A stretch of DNA of 59,823 nt. Source: Anaerofilum sp. An201 (GTDB taxonomy: Bacteria; Bacillota; Clostridia; Oscillospirales; Ruminococcaceae). Positions 35,897 to 44,617 of this stretch are shown in pieces. Position numbers and translations under genes: made by a program. A model generated the notes under the pieces. The model searched no databases. It had not been told where the DNA came from and was given only the letters and a program-made list of their open reading frames with translations. Positions within the stretch are counted from its first letter, which is position 1, and each line of letters opens with the position of its first letter. The DNA lies in contig NZ_NFJT01000020.1 in the NCBI RefSeq assembly GCF_002160015.1, positions 1-59,823 on the forward strand, in the 5' to 3' direction.

Positions 35897-35989
35897 ACGA
35901 TTCGCCTTCTTTTGGCCGGTTTTGCCCCATGCAGAGCGCATGCGATAAAAAAACAGGGCCAAAGGCGCGAATTTTGGCAGTTGCTCCAG

Positions 35990-36019
35990 TTGCCGCCGGC
36001 GGGCGTTCCATGCTAAAAT
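35990..36019 (+). promoter_or_regulatory. glnN promoter
   Basis: TTGCCG-18 bp-TAAAAT with TGC before the -10 (extended). It gives a leader of about 290 nt. Confidence 0.7.
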
Positions 36020-36025
36020 AGCAAA

Positions 36026-36258
36026 GGTATGCAGGCAGAGCCTGCTTGCGGCTGTCGAACTTGTTCGACAGCCTTCTGGAGGGACACCAAACGCACCACC
36101 CGCACGTTGTGCGGGGGATGCTTATTGGTTTCCCCCAGTACCCTTTTCCGGCGAAAAAACAGCCGATTTCGCGCACTGCGCACACAAAATCGGCTATTTT
36201 TTCTGTCAAGGTGTCTGGATTCCCGGTACATGCCCGTGAATCCAGACGGTATTTTTAT
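36026..36258 (+). promoter_or_regulatory. Structured glnN leader with tandem terminator-like hairpins
   Basis: In order: GCAGGC-AGA-GCCTGC (36031-36045); GGCTGTCGAAC / GTTCGACAGCC (36050-36073); a long imperfect hairpin with CCGCAC-GTT-GTGCGG at its tip (about 36078-36141); a terminator AGCCGATTT / AAATCGGCT plus ATTTTTT (36161-36202); and a second hairpin GTCTGGATTC / GAATCCAGAC followed by GGTATTTTT (36213-36255). This suits attenuation control of glutamine synthetase. The loops do not match the ANTAR A1/G4 hexaloop, so the controlling factor is open. Confidence 0.65.
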
Positions 36259-36317
36259 CCTGCTCTGTTTTAAAAATGAGCTTTTTGAGGTCTTGAGAGC
36301 AAAAGGAGGAACCGCTT

Positions 36318-38411
36318 TTGAACAGCAACGCCGAGCACTTTGGACATTTTGGATGCAATGCCTTTGACGACCGCGTGATGCGCCAGCGCCTGCCGCTGGA
36401 CGTCTACGAGAGCCTGCGCCGTATCCGCGACGACGGCTGCGCCTGGGACCCGAAGGTGGCCGACGCCGTGGCCGATGCCATGAAGGACTGGGCCATCGAA
36501 CTGGGCGCCACCCATTACATCCACTGGTTCAGCCCCATGACGGGGGTGGGCAGCGGCAAGCACGACAGCTTCATCGACGGCACCCACGCCGGCCAGCCCA
36601 TCATCAAGTTCAACGGCAAGATGCTGTCCAAGGGCGAGAGCGACGCCTCCAGCTTCCCCTCCGGCGGCCTGCGCGCCACCTTTGAGGCCCGCGGCTACAC
36701 CACCTGGGACCCCACCTCGCCCGCCTTTGTGCTGGGCACCACCCTGTACATCCCCACCGCCTTCTGCGCCTACACCGGCGAGGCGCTGGACCAGAAGACC
36801 CCCGTGCTGCGCTCCAACCAGGCGCTGAACAAGCAGTGCCTGCGTGTGCTGCGCGCGCTGGGCGACACCACCACCGTGTCGGTGCAGCCGACCGTGGGCG
36901 CCGAGCAGGAGTATTTCCTGGTGGACAAGGCCCTGTTCGACCAGCGCCTGGACCTGAAGGTGGCCGGCCACACCCTGCTGGGCGCCAAGCCGCCCAAGGG
37001 ACAGGAGATGGAGGACCACTACTACGGCTCGATCAACGAGCGCGTGCGCGCCTTCATGCGCGAGCTGGACGACGAACTGTGGGCGCTGGGCGTGCCGGCC
37101 AAGACCGAGCACAACGAGGTGGCCCCCGGCCAGTACGAGCTGGCCAGCGTCTACGCCACCGCCAACATCGCCTGCGACCACAACCAGATCATGATGGAGC
37201 TGATGCGCAAGGTGGCGCTGCGCCACGGCATGGCCTGCCTGCTGCACGAAAAGCCCTTTGCCGGCATCAACGGCAGCGGCAAGCACAACAACTGGAGCCT
37301 GGTCACCAGCGGCGGCAGGAACCTGCTGGATCCCACCGACGACCCCGCCTCCAACCTCAGCTTTCTGGTGTTCCTGTGCGCGGTGCTCACCGCCGTGGAC
37401 GACTACGCGGACCTTTTGCGCCTGTCGGCCACCTGCCCCGGCAACGAGTTCCGTCTGGGCGGCGGCGAGGCGCCTCCCGCCATCATCTCGGTGTTCCTGG
37501 GCGAGCCGCTGGAGAAGATGATGGCCGAGATCGCGGCCGGCCATACGCCCGGCAGGAGCGAACCGGCGCCGCTGCTCACCGGCGTGAAGAGCCTGCCGCT
37601 GCTGATGCTGGACGACAACGACCGCAACCGCACCAGCCCCTTTGCCTTCACCGGCAACAAGTTCGAGTTCCGCATGGTGGGCTCCAGCCAGAGCATCGGC
37701 CTGGCCAACGCGGTGCTGGGCGCTGCGGTGGCCGACGTGCTGCGCAATTTTGCCGACCGCCTGGAGGCCGCCTACGACAAATCCGCCTGCGTCTACACGC
37801 TGGTGAAGGAGACCTACCAGCAGCACAGCCGCATCATCTTCAACGGCAACAACTATTCCTACGAGTGGGCCAGCGAGGCGCGCCGCCGCGGCCTGCCCAA
37901 CCTGCCCACGATGGTGGACGCCGCCGAGGCGTTTGTGGACGAGAAGAACATCCGGATGTTCGAGCGCACCCACGTGTTCACCGCCGCCGAGTGCCGCAGC
38001 CGCCACGAGATCATGCTGGAGAACTATGCCAAGACCATCCGCATCGACGCGGCCGTGATGCAGGAGATGGTCAGCCGCAGCATCCTGCCCGCCGCGCTGG
38101 CCGAGCTGGGCAAGGTGAGCGAGACCGCCCTGCGCCTGCAGAAGCTGGAGATGCCCTGCGCCGCCGCCAGCAGCGCGGTGAAAGAGCTGGCCACCCTGGC
38201 CGACCGCACCGCCGAACTGGCTGCCCAGCTGGGTAAGGCGCTGGCCAATATCCCGCACAACGGCGACGCCCGCGAGACGGCCTGTGCCTACCGCGCCCTG
38301 GCCGCCGAGGAGATGGCGCGCCTTCGCTGCGCGGTGGACCAGCTGGAAGAGGCGATGCCGGAGGCCGCCTGGCCGATCCCCGGCTACAGCGACCTGCTGT
38401 TCGACCTGTAA
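36318..38411 (+). CDS. glnN: Glutamine synthetase, type III (GlnN), TTG start
   Basis: 697 residues, the GSIII length. Marks are HWFSPMTGVGSGKHDSF, GKMLSKGESDASSFPSGG, TVGAEQEYFLVD, EHNEVAPGQYELA, FAGINGSGKHNNWS and TSPFAFTGNKFEFRMVGSSQS. It makes glutamine as a dodecamer in the cytosol. Translation starts at TTG with AAAGGAGGA eight bases before. It is monocistronic behind a structured leader. Together with type I glnA the genome has two unrelated glutamine synthetases in 24 kb, a setup often tied to different nitrogen states. Confidence 0.96.
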   Translation: MNSNAEHFGHFGCNAFDDRVMRQRLPLDVYESLRRIRDDGCAWDPKVADAVADAMKDWAIELGATHYIHWFSPMTGVGSGKHDSFIDGTHAGQPIIKFNGKMLSKGESDASSFPSGGLRATFEARGYTTWDPTSPAFVLGTTLYIPTAFCAYTGEALDQKTPVLRSNQALNKQCLRVLRALGDTTTVSVQPTVGAEQEYFLVDKALFDQRLDLKVAGHTLLGAKPPKGQEMEDHYYGSINERVRAFMRELDDELWALGVPAKTEHNEVAPGQYELASVYATANIACDHNQIMMELMRKVALRHGMACLLHEKPFAGINGSGKHNNWSLVTSGGRNLLDPTDDPASNLSFLVFLCAVLTAVDDYADLLRLSATCPGNEFRLGGGEAPPAIISVFLGEPLEKMMAEIAAGHTPGRSEPAPLLTGVKSLPLLMLDDNDRNRTSPFAFTGNKFEFRMVGSSQSIGLANAVLGAAVADVLRNFADRLEAAYDKSACVYTLVKETYQQHSRIIFNGNNYSYEWASEARRRGLPNLPTMVDAAEAFVDEKNIRMFERTHVFTAAECRSRHEIMLENYAKTIRIDAAVMQEMVSRSILPAALAELGKVSETALRLQKLEMPCAAASSAVKELATLADRTAELAAQLGKALANIPHNGDARETACAYRALAAEEMARLRCAVDQLEEAMPEAAWPIPGYSDLLFDL

Positions 38412-38512
38412 ATCCGACAAAAATCGTCACAAAATGGCATCTTTTTTGAATATTTTCTTAAATTTTACGGCGAGGGCTGGCAGCTCTCGCCGTTCTCTGT
38501 TACTATATAAAG

Positions 38513-38543
38513 AAAAGGGCCGCCTGTCAGTGCGCCCTTTTTT
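38513..38543 (+). terminator. Terminator downstream of glnN
   Basis: AAAAGGGC / GCCCTTTT with T-run. A further inverted repeat CGGCGAG / CTCGCCG lies at 38469-38492. Both are in the 224-bp gap before the binding-protein gene. Confidence 0.75.
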
Positions 38544-38635
38544 CGGGAATATACCGGGCAGCGGAGCCATACGCTGTTACCGAAACGATAGAAAAGCGGC
38601 GCGGCCGTTTGCGGGCTGTGCCGGGGAGGAAAGCA

Positions 38636-40201
38636 ATGCAGCGAATGTTTGCAGGTGTGCTGTGCGCCGTCGTGCTGGTGTGCATGGTGCTGCTGACCGG
38701 CTGCGGGGGACAAGGCCTCGTCACCTTCACCTGGCAGGTGGAGGGGATGCCCACCAGCCTGGACCCGCAGCTGGCGTCGAATGTGTGTGAGAAAACCGCG
38801 GCTGCGCATCTGTTCCGCGGCCTGATGAAGCTGGATGAAAACGGCACGCCGGTCCCGGACTGTGCCGATACGGTGGAGGTCTCGTCCGACGGCCTCACCT
38901 ACACCTTCCGCCTGAAGGACGATCTGTGGTTCCACAGCTACGACGAGGAGGAGTTTGTCGCCACCGAGGTGACGGCGGAGGACTTCGTGTTCGGCCTGCA
39001 GCGGGTGTTCCTGCCGGCCACCGAGTCCCCCTATGCCGCCGAGCTGGCGGGCATTGCGGGCAGCGAGGCGGTGCTGGCGGGGGGCGACGCGTCGCAGCTG
39101 GGGGTGACTGCGCCCGACTCCAAAACGGTGCAGATCCGCCTGTCCGCGCCGGACGACACCTTCCTGGCGCGCCTGTGCACGCCGGGCGCGATGCCCTGCG
39201 ACAAAGAATTTTTCGAGAGTACCCGCGGCGCCTACGGACTGGGCAAGAGCACGCTGTACACCAACGGCGATTTTTATCTGTACAACTGGGCCGACGAGGG
39301 CGTCTTTCTGCGCCGCCAGGACGCGCCGTCCGGCGCGGTGAACAACCTGCGCCTTGTGCTGGCCGACAGCACCGAAACCCTCACCGGCCTTGCGCTGCTG
39401 GACGAGGAAAAGCAGAGCGGCGTCGAGATGCGGGGCGAGATCCCGGAGGGGTATGCCGCCCAGCGTTTCGAGGCCACCACCTGGGCCATGATCTTCAACA
39501 CCGCGAACGGCGATTTCTCCAATCTGTCGATCCGCCAGGGCATTGCACAGGTGCTGCGGGATGCCCTGGCCACCGAGCTGCCGGGCCCGCTGTACAGCAC
39601 GGCCGACGGCCTGATCCCGCAGAGCATGCCCATGCCGGACGGCGGCAGCCATGCCGGGGATGCGGTGCCGGATTTCGGCGATGCCGAAACTCTCTATCGC
39701 CAGGGCTTGTCCCAGCTGGGCAAAACAAAGCTCAGCGATGTGACGGTGCTGCTGCCGGAGGATGAAGAGGTGGCCGCCGCCTTCGAGACCGCGAACCAGC
39801 AGCTGCAGCGCCGGCTGTCGGCCTTTTTCTCGGTGAAACAGTTGCCGGAGGAGGAGCTGGAAGCGGTGCTGGAGAGCGGGGAATACCAGCTGGTGCTGCT
39901 GCCGCTTTCCTCGTCCGAGGGAGACCCGGCCGTCTTTCTGGGGAGCCTTTTGGGGGACGGCAGCGTCACCCGCTGGCAGAACGCCGGGCTGGAGCAGGAG
40001 CTGTCCCACAACCGTACGCTCCCCGCGGCCGACCGCACCGCGCCGCTTTTGCGGATGGAGCAGCAGATCATGAACCAGGCGGTGGCGGTGCCGATCTGGT
40101 TCGAACAGACCGCCTTTGTCACGCTGAAAGGCTGGCAGGACGTGATCTATTCGCCGTTCGGGCCGCGTCTGGATGTGCGCAGTGCGGTCTGGAACGGATG
40201 A
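38636..40201 (+). CDS. Family 5 solute-binding lipoprotein (peptide ABC type)
   Basis: 521 residues from the ATG after GGGGAGGA. A signal peptide with lipobox LLTGC anchors the protein outside the membrane. The SBP_bac_5 start MPTSLDPQLASNVCEKTAAAHLFRGL and ADTVEVSSDGLTYTFRLKD are typical of OppA/DppA proteins. No permease or ATPase genes follow, so it either works with a distant transporter or senses ligands. The chain is slightly short and cysteine-poor after the lipobox. Ligand unknown. Confidence 0.9.
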   Translation: MQRMFAGVLCAVVLVCMVLLTGCGGQGLVTFTWQVEGMPTSLDPQLASNVCEKTAAAHLFRGLMKLDENGTPVPDCADTVEVSSDGLTYTFRLKDDLWFHSYDEEEFVATEVTAEDFVFGLQRVFLPATESPYAAELAGIAGSEAVLAGGDASQLGVTAPDSKTVQIRLSAPDDTFLARLCTPGAMPCDKEFFESTRGAYGLGKSTLYTNGDFYLYNWADEGVFLRRQDAPSGAVNNLRLVLADSTETLTGLALLDEEKQSGVEMRGEIPEGYAAQRFEATTWAMIFNTANGDFSNLSIRQGIAQVLRDALATELPGPLYSTADGLIPQSMPMPDGGSHAGDAVPDFGDAETLYRQGLSQLGKTKLSDVTVLLPEDEEVAAAFETANQQLQRRLSAFFSVKQLPEEELEAVLESGEYQLVLLPLSSSEGDPAVFLGSLLGDGSVTRWQNAGLEQELSHNRTLPAADRTAPLLRMEQQIMNQAVAVPIWFEQTAFVTLKGWQDVIYSPFGPRLDVRSAVWNG

Positions 40202-40220
40202 GCAAAGGGAGGAAAACGCG

Positions 40221-40469
40221 ATGCAGCGCATCACACACCGGGAAAACGGCGCCATCACCGTGACCGACGCCGCCCAGGCGGCCGAAAAGCTGGCGCGGTT
40301 CGAGGACCTGTGCGAACAGCTGGAGGCGCAGCAGGAGCAGATCGGCGCCCAGCTGGCCGCACTGCGGGCCGCCGGCAAGGAAAAGACCGCCCGTTTCCGC
40401 GAGCTGATGGGGCAGAAGCTGGTGAACGCCAGCACCATCGGCCTGCTGAAGGGCAGCGGCCTTCTGTGA
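40221..40469 (+). CDS. Small coiled-coil protein of unknown function
   Basis: 82 residues, ATG after AAAGGGAGG, 19 bp behind the binding-protein gene and so co-transcribed. The N terminus HRENGAITVTDAAQAAEKLARFED resembles short proteins common in Firmicutes genomes and phages; residues ~30-65 predict a coiled coil (LEAQQEQIGAQLAALRAAGK). Codon use matches the neighbours, supporting expression. Function not recognised. Confidence 0.75.
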   Translation: MQRITHRENGAITVTDAAQAAEKLARFEDLCEQLEAQQEQIGAQLAALRAAGKEKTARFRELMGQKLVNASTIGLLKGSGLL

Positions 40470-40484
40470 CAGAAAAAGAGAAGC

Positions 40485-40524
40485 AAGCGGGGAGGCCTTC
40501 TGCACCGAAGCCCTCCCCGCTTTT
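40485..40524 (+). terminator. Terminator of the lipoprotein unit
   Basis: AAGCGGGGAGG / CCTCCCCGCTT, 11 bp, followed by TTTTC. Confidence 0.85.
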
Positions 40525-40553
40525 CTGCATGATGGAAGCCGCCCCCACCGAAA

Positions 40554-40616
40554 GCCTTCTCCTGGAGGGGAAGGTGCCCCGCAAAGCGGGGCGGATGAGG
40601 TCGAAGCCGCGCCGCT
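40554..40616 (+). repeat. Two-hairpin intergenic repeat, copy C
   Basis: GCCTTCTCCT-AGGGGAAGG, GCCCCGC-AAA-GCGGGGC, GGATGAGGTCGAAGC. Like copies A and B it lies between convergent genes (coiled-coil protein and spoIIR). Confidence 0.82.
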
Positions 40617-40657
40617 TGCGCAAAGTCCATGCGGATCTTCCCGCAGAGCGGAAAAAA

Positions 40658-41305
40658 TCAGCATCCGTCGTACACCGGCAGCTCTCTCGTCAGCCGCTGG
40701 AAAAACTCCACCACCGCGAATTTGATCTCATAGCCGCTCTGCAGCACCGTCTGCTGCGACTCGGTGTAGAGGGCGGTTCCCTCGTCCGGCTCGGCGGCGG
40801 GAAGGCAGAGCGGCGGGAACAGCACGCACCACCAGTTTTTCCCCTCGGCCGGCCCGATGTCCACCCGCAGCGCGTCGTACTGCCCGGCCGGCATGGTGAA
40901 GTTGTCGTAGTGGGTGGTGGCGAAGTACATCCGGGTCAGGTACACCTTTGCGGTGTAGGGGCTGCCGCGCTGGTCCAGCGTGTCCTGCGCCGCCTGCTGC
41001 AGCGTGCCCAGATCGGCCTTGGCCATCTGTTCGGCGGTGTAGAGGCTGTCGGCCCCCTCGAACAGCTCTGCTGCCGCCTCCACCACCGCGTCCCGCACCG
41101 CCAGCTTGTCGGCCTGGTCGGCGGCGGAATCGCTGGCCGCCCGGATGTGCAGCCGCAGCGTGGTGTCGCGGATCTGGCCGCAGACGTCGGAAAAGCTGGC
41201 GGTGGAGGTGATGACGGCTGCCAGCACAAGGCCCAGCCCCAGCGCGATCTCAAAGCGGCCGATGCGTCCCAGCGGTCGGTTCCAGCGGAATGTACCCAAT
41301 TTCAT
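40658..41305 (-). CDS. spoIIR: Stage II sporulation protein R
   Basis: 215 residues with one N-terminal membrane segment (residues ~19-36) and the SpoIIR core: LRLHIRAASDSAADQADKL, VRDAV, YFATTHYDNFTMPAGQYDALRV and WWCVLFPPLC. Secreted from the forespore, it triggers SpoIIGA to process pro-sigmaE in the mother cell. Its presence shows a spore-forming lineage. In Bacillus it is a sigmaF gene; here its ribosome site lies inside a terminator-like hairpin directly before the ATG. Confidence 0.93.
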   Translation of the reverse strand: MKLGTFRWNRPLGRIGRFEIALGLGLVLAAVITSTASFSDVCGQIRDTTLRLHIRAASDSAADQADKLAVRDAVVEAAAELFEGADSLYTAEQMAKADLGTLQQAAQDTLDQRGSPYTAKVYLTRMYFATTHYDNFTMPAGQYDALRVDIGPAEGKNWWCVLFPPLCLPAAEPDEGTALYTESQQTVLQSGYEIKFAVVEFFQRLTRELPVYDGC

Positions 41306-41353
41306 AAAAACAGCACGTCCTTTCCCTGCGGATATCCACAGGATGGACGTGCT
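41306..41353 (-). terminator. Terminator hairpin that also holds the spoIIR ribosome site
   Basis: Minus strand AGCACGTCC / GGACGTGCT (outer 9 bp, plus inner CC/GG pairs) is followed by GTTTTT, which runs into the spoIIR ATG. The only Shine-Dalgarno candidate, AAAGGA, is in the 3' arm. The element can end ispE transcripts and block spoIIR translation on read-through mRNA. Confidence 0.75.
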
Positions 41354-41393
41354 GCTCTGTCTTTATGCAGGCGGGGCGGAAAATTTTTCCGCT

Positions 41394-42275
41394 TCACCGC
41401 TGTATGGCGCGGGGCACCACGCGGGGGCCTCCCCGGGTGGGACGCTGTACGTACACCTGGCGGTACTTTTCCCGCAGGGCGGCGGCCGCGTTTTGGGCGG
41501 CCTCCTCGCGGTCGAACACGCCGAACACCGCCGCGCCGCTGCCGGTCATCAGGCTGGCCAGCGCGCCGTGCCGGTCCAGGATCTCGCGGATGGGGCCGTT
41601 GTGGCGGGATTCCGAGCATTCCTCCAGCGCGTTGCCCATCGCGGCGGCCAGTGCGTGCAGGTCGTTCGCCCGCACCGCCGCCTCGGCCGCGTCGCCGTCC
41701 GGGTGCAGGCGGCTGCCCATCCGGTCGTACCGCGCAAACGCGGCCGGGGTGCTGATCCCCGCCGCCGGCATGCAGACGGTGAACCAGCAGTCGGGGCAGG
41801 GGGGCAGCGCCTTCATCAGGTCGCCCACGCCCTTCACCCGGGCGGTGCCGCCCAGCAGGGCAAACGGCACGTCGGCCCCGATGGAGGCCCCCAGCGCGCA
41901 CAGCTCGCTCATCGACAGCCGCGCGTCGTACAGGCGGTTCAGCCCCACCAGCACGCCCGCCGCGTCGGCGCTGCCGCCCGCCATCCCGGCGCGCACCGGC
42001 ACCGCCTTGCGGATCTCGATGTCCACCCCGGCCAGCAGCCCGGTGTAGTGGAAAAAGGCCAGCGCCGCCTTGATGGCGGTGTTGGAGTCGTTCGCCGGCA
42101 CCCGGCTGCCGGGCAGGCGCAGGGTCAGGTCGTGGCTTTTGCGCAGCAGGATGGTCTCATACAGGTCGATGGTCTGCATCAGCATGTCCAGGCTGTGGTA
42201 GCCGTTGAGTTCCAGCCCCACCACATCCAGCGTCAGGTTCAGCTTGGCCGGAGCCAGTACGATCACCGGTTTCAC
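41394..42275 (-). CDS. ispE: 4-diphosphocytidyl-2-C-methyl-D-erythritol kinase, GTG start
   Basis: 293 residues. The GHMP kinase motifs are APAKLNLTLDV, the ATP loop PVRAGMAGGSADAAGVL and TGSGAAVFGVF. It phosphorylates CDP-ME in the MEP isoprenoid pathway. It starts with GTG; AAAGGAC lies upstream, 19 bp after the DUF362 stop, so it is in the Lrp operon. GLELNGYHSLDMLMQTIDLY is the substrate-binding region. Confidence 0.94.
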   Translation of the reverse strand: MKPVIVLAPAKLNLTLDVVGLELNGYHSLDMLMQTIDLYETILLRKSHDLTLRLPGSRVPANDSNTAIKAALAFFHYTGLLAGVDIEIRKAVPVRAGMAGGSADAAGVLVGLNRLYDARLSMSELCALGASIGADVPFALLGGTARVKGVGDLMKALPPCPDCWFTVCMPAAGISTPAAFARYDRMGSRLHPDGDAAEAAVRANDLHALAAAMGNALEECSESRHNGPIREILDRHGALASLMTGSGAAVFGVFDREEAAQNAAAALREKYRQVYVQRPTRGGPRVVPRAIQR

Positions 42276-42294
42276 ACGCAGGTCAGTCCTTTCT

Positions 42295-43446
42295 TCACAG
42301 ATTAAACAGAGCGCCCAGCGGCCGGTAGACGTCGATGGCCTTCACCGGGCACATCTCGTGGCAGCAGAAGCAGCGAATGCACCGCGCGGGCAGGATCTGC
42401 GCCTTGCCGTTTTCCACCCGGATGGTCTTTTGCGGGCAGATCTCGGCGCACTTTCCGCATCCGATGCAGCCGCTTTGCCGCACCCTGGGCCGGGGCGCGG
42501 CAAAGCGGGTGATGGCGGGCGCCGCCCACCGCAGGCCGCGGGGGAACCGGTTGGTGAAGTCCAGCCGCACCGCCCCCGACGGCAGCTTCCAGCCGGGGAT
42601 CGGCTGTGCCAGCTCGGTGTCGCCGCACAGGCGGCGTTCGTCCAGCGCGGCCGGGCACAGGCCCAGCTTCATCCCGCCGGCCAGATAGGGCACGCTGTCG
42701 GGCGCAAGGCCCATCATCCGGCAGACCGCCAGGTCGATCCCCCAGGCGTCCTCGCCGCCGATCAGGCATCCCACCCTGCGCGGGGTTCCGCCGGCCGGGC
42801 CGTCCCCCTCCATCGCCAGCACCGCGTCCATCACCACGAGGTCGGGCCGCACGCACTGCCATACCTCGGCCATCATCCGGCCAAAGCGCTCGCGGTCGGG
42901 GAACCGCATGTGCAGCTCGGCCTTCTGCAGGCCGGGGATGCAGCCGAACAGGTTCTTCACCGCGCCGGTCATGCCGGTCATCACGTGAGTTTTCATCTTG
43001 GGCAGGTCGATGAGGAAATCGGCCTCCAGCACCGGGCGGATGAGGTTGAACTCCTGCACGAGGCCGCCGCCGGTCTTGCGCGGCCCGAATTCGCACGCAT
43101 CGTAGAGCGCCGCGCCCTCCTCCTCGCACACCTGCGCAAGGCCGCTGGCGCGGTAGATGCCGTGCAGCACCGCCGGGGTGTAGACGCCGCCGGGGGAATC
43201 GGCCAGCGTGATTTGCTGTGCGCCGCGCCGCTTCACCGCCCGGATCACCGCCCGCACCACCGCAGGATGGGTGGTCACAGCGTGCTCGGGCGGGTGCTTG
43301 GCCAGCAGGTTCGGCTTGAGGGTCACGTTGGCAGCGGGCCCGATCCGTCCGGCGGCGGGGCAGGCGGCAAAGATGCGCTCCACCGCCGCGTCCACCGCCG
43401 CCTGGTCGGCGTAATCGGGCAGGGAACAGAACAGGATCTCATTCAT
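42295..43446 (-). CDS. DUF362 protein with C-terminal 2[4Fe-4S] ferredoxin
   Basis: 383 residues. Residues ~35-300 are DUF362 (VTLKPNLLAKHPPEHAVTTHP, DLPKMKTHVMTGMTGAVKNLFG). The C terminus holds two clusters, CIGCGKCAEICP and CIRCFCCHEMCP. DUF362 proteins are redox proteins of poorly known role. The ATG lies inside the last codons of the aminotransferase gene (ATGAATGA overlap), so expression is coupled. Confidence 0.92.
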   Translation of the reverse strand: MNEILFCSLPDYADQAAVDAAVERIFAACPAAGRIGPAANVTLKPNLLAKHPPEHAVTTHPAVVRAVIRAVKRRGAQQITLADSPGGVYTPAVLHGIYRASGLAQVCEEEGAALYDACEFGPRKTGGGLVQEFNLIRPVLEADFLIDLPKMKTHVMTGMTGAVKNLFGCIPGLQKAELHMRFPDRERFGRMMAEVWQCVRPDLVVMDAVLAMEGDGPAGGTPRRVGCLIGGEDAWGIDLAVCRMMGLAPDSVPYLAGGMKLGLCPAALDERRLCGDTELAQPIPGWKLPSGAVRLDFTNRFPRGLRWAAPAITRFAAPRPRVRQSGCIGCGKCAEICPQKTIRVENGKAQILPARCIRCFCCHEMCPVKAIDVYRPLGALFNL

Positions 43447-44617
43447 GCAGCAGTCCCTGTTCCTTCAGGAAGGCGCGGATGCGCTTCATGGCCTCCTGCA
43501 GATGCTCCACCGAATAGGCGTAGCTGATCCGCACAAAGCCCTCGCCGCAGTCGCCGAAGGCGGTGCCCGGCACCACCGCCACCCGCTTTTCGTACAGCAG
43601 GTTCTGCGCGAATTCGTCGCTGGTCATGCCGGTGGACCGGATGCAGGGGAACACATAGAAGGCGCCTTCCGGCTCGAAGCAGGTCAGGCCCATCTCGTTC
43701 AGGCACTTCACCAGATACCGCCGGCGCATGTCGTATTGGGTGCGCATCTCCTCGATCTGCTCGTCGCAGTCGCGCAGGGCGGTCACGGCGGCGTACTGGC
43801 TGGTGGTGGGGGCGCACATGATGCAGCTCTGGTGGATCTTCACCATCGTGTCGATCAGCGCCTTGGGCCCGCAGGCGAAGCCCAGCCGCCAGCCGGTCAT
43901 CGCGTAGGCCTTGGAAAAGCCGTTGATCACCACCGTGCGCTCGGCCATGCCGTCCAGCCCCGCGATGCTCACATGGCGGTCGTAGCCGTAGGTCAGCTCG
44001 GCGTAGATCTCGTCGCTCAGCACCGTGATGTCGGTGCCGCGCAGCACCGCGGCGATCTCCTCCAGATGCTCGCGGCGCATCACCGCGCCGGTGGGGTTGC
44101 AGGGGAAGGGCAGCACCAGCAGCTTGGTCTTGGGGGTGATGGCGGCTTTCAGCTCGGCTGCGGTGAGGCGGAACCCGTTCTCCGCTTTCAGCGGCACCGG
44201 CACCGGCACGCCGCCGGTGAGGGTGGTGATGGGCTGGTAGCTCACATAGCACGGCTCGGGCAGGATCACCTCGTCGCCGGGGTCCACCAGTGCGCGGATG
44301 CACAGGTCGATGGCCTCGCTGCCGCCCACCGTGATCATCACCTGGTCGGGCTGGTAGGAGAGGTCCATGCGGCGCTGGAGGTAGCGGCACACCTCGCTGC
44401 GCAGCTCTTTCAGGCCGATGTTGGAGGTGTAGCGGGTGCGGCCGCGTTCCAGGCTGGTGATGCCCGCCTCGCGGATGGCCCAGGGGGTCTTGAAGTCCGG
44501 CTCGCCCACGCCCAGGCTGATGCAGTCGTCCATTTCGGCCGCGATGTCGAAAAATTTCCGGATACCGGACGGGCGCATCTCCACCGCCCGCCGGGACAGC
44601 AAACGGGAATAATCCAT
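43439..44617 (-). CDS. Class I/II PLP aminotransferase
   Basis: 392 residues from the ATG that overlaps the Lrp stop; GGGAG sits eight bases upstream, whereas the GTG three codons earlier lacks spacing. Marks: SLGVGEPDFKTP, YTSNIGLKELR, PFPCNPTGAV, DEIYAELTYG and the Schiff-base lysine in INGFSKAYAMTGWRLG. It belongs to the aspartate/aromatic aminotransferase I-gamma group. Lrp-aminotransferase pairing is common in Clostridia and suggests amino-acid-responsive control. Substrate not defined. Confidence 0.93.
   Translation of the reverse strand: MDYSRLLSRRAVEMRPSGIRKFFDIAAEMDDCISLGVGEPDFKTPWAIREAGITSLERGRTRYTSNIGLKELRSEVCRYLQRRMDLSYQPDQVMITVGGSEAIDLCIRALVDPGDEVILPEPCYVSYQPITTLTGGVPVPVPLKAENGFRLTAAELKAAITPKTKLLVLPFPCNPTGAVMRREHLEEIAAVLRGTDITVLSDEIYAELTYGYDRHVSIAGLDGMAERTVVINGFSKAYAMTGWRLGFACGPKALIDTMVKIHQSCIMCAPTTSQYAAVTALRDCDEQIEEMRTQYDMRRRYLVKCLNEMGLTCFEPEGAFYVFPCIRSTGMTSDEFAQNLLYEKRVAVVPGTAFGDCGEGFVRISYAYSVEHLQEAMKRIRAFLKEQGLLHE

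Noticed and set aside
36031-36073. Canonical ANTAR dual-hexaloop site in the glnN leader
   Set aside because: The first loop has three bases and the second two to four (or ACTTGT with G at position 5), breaking the A1/G4 rule.
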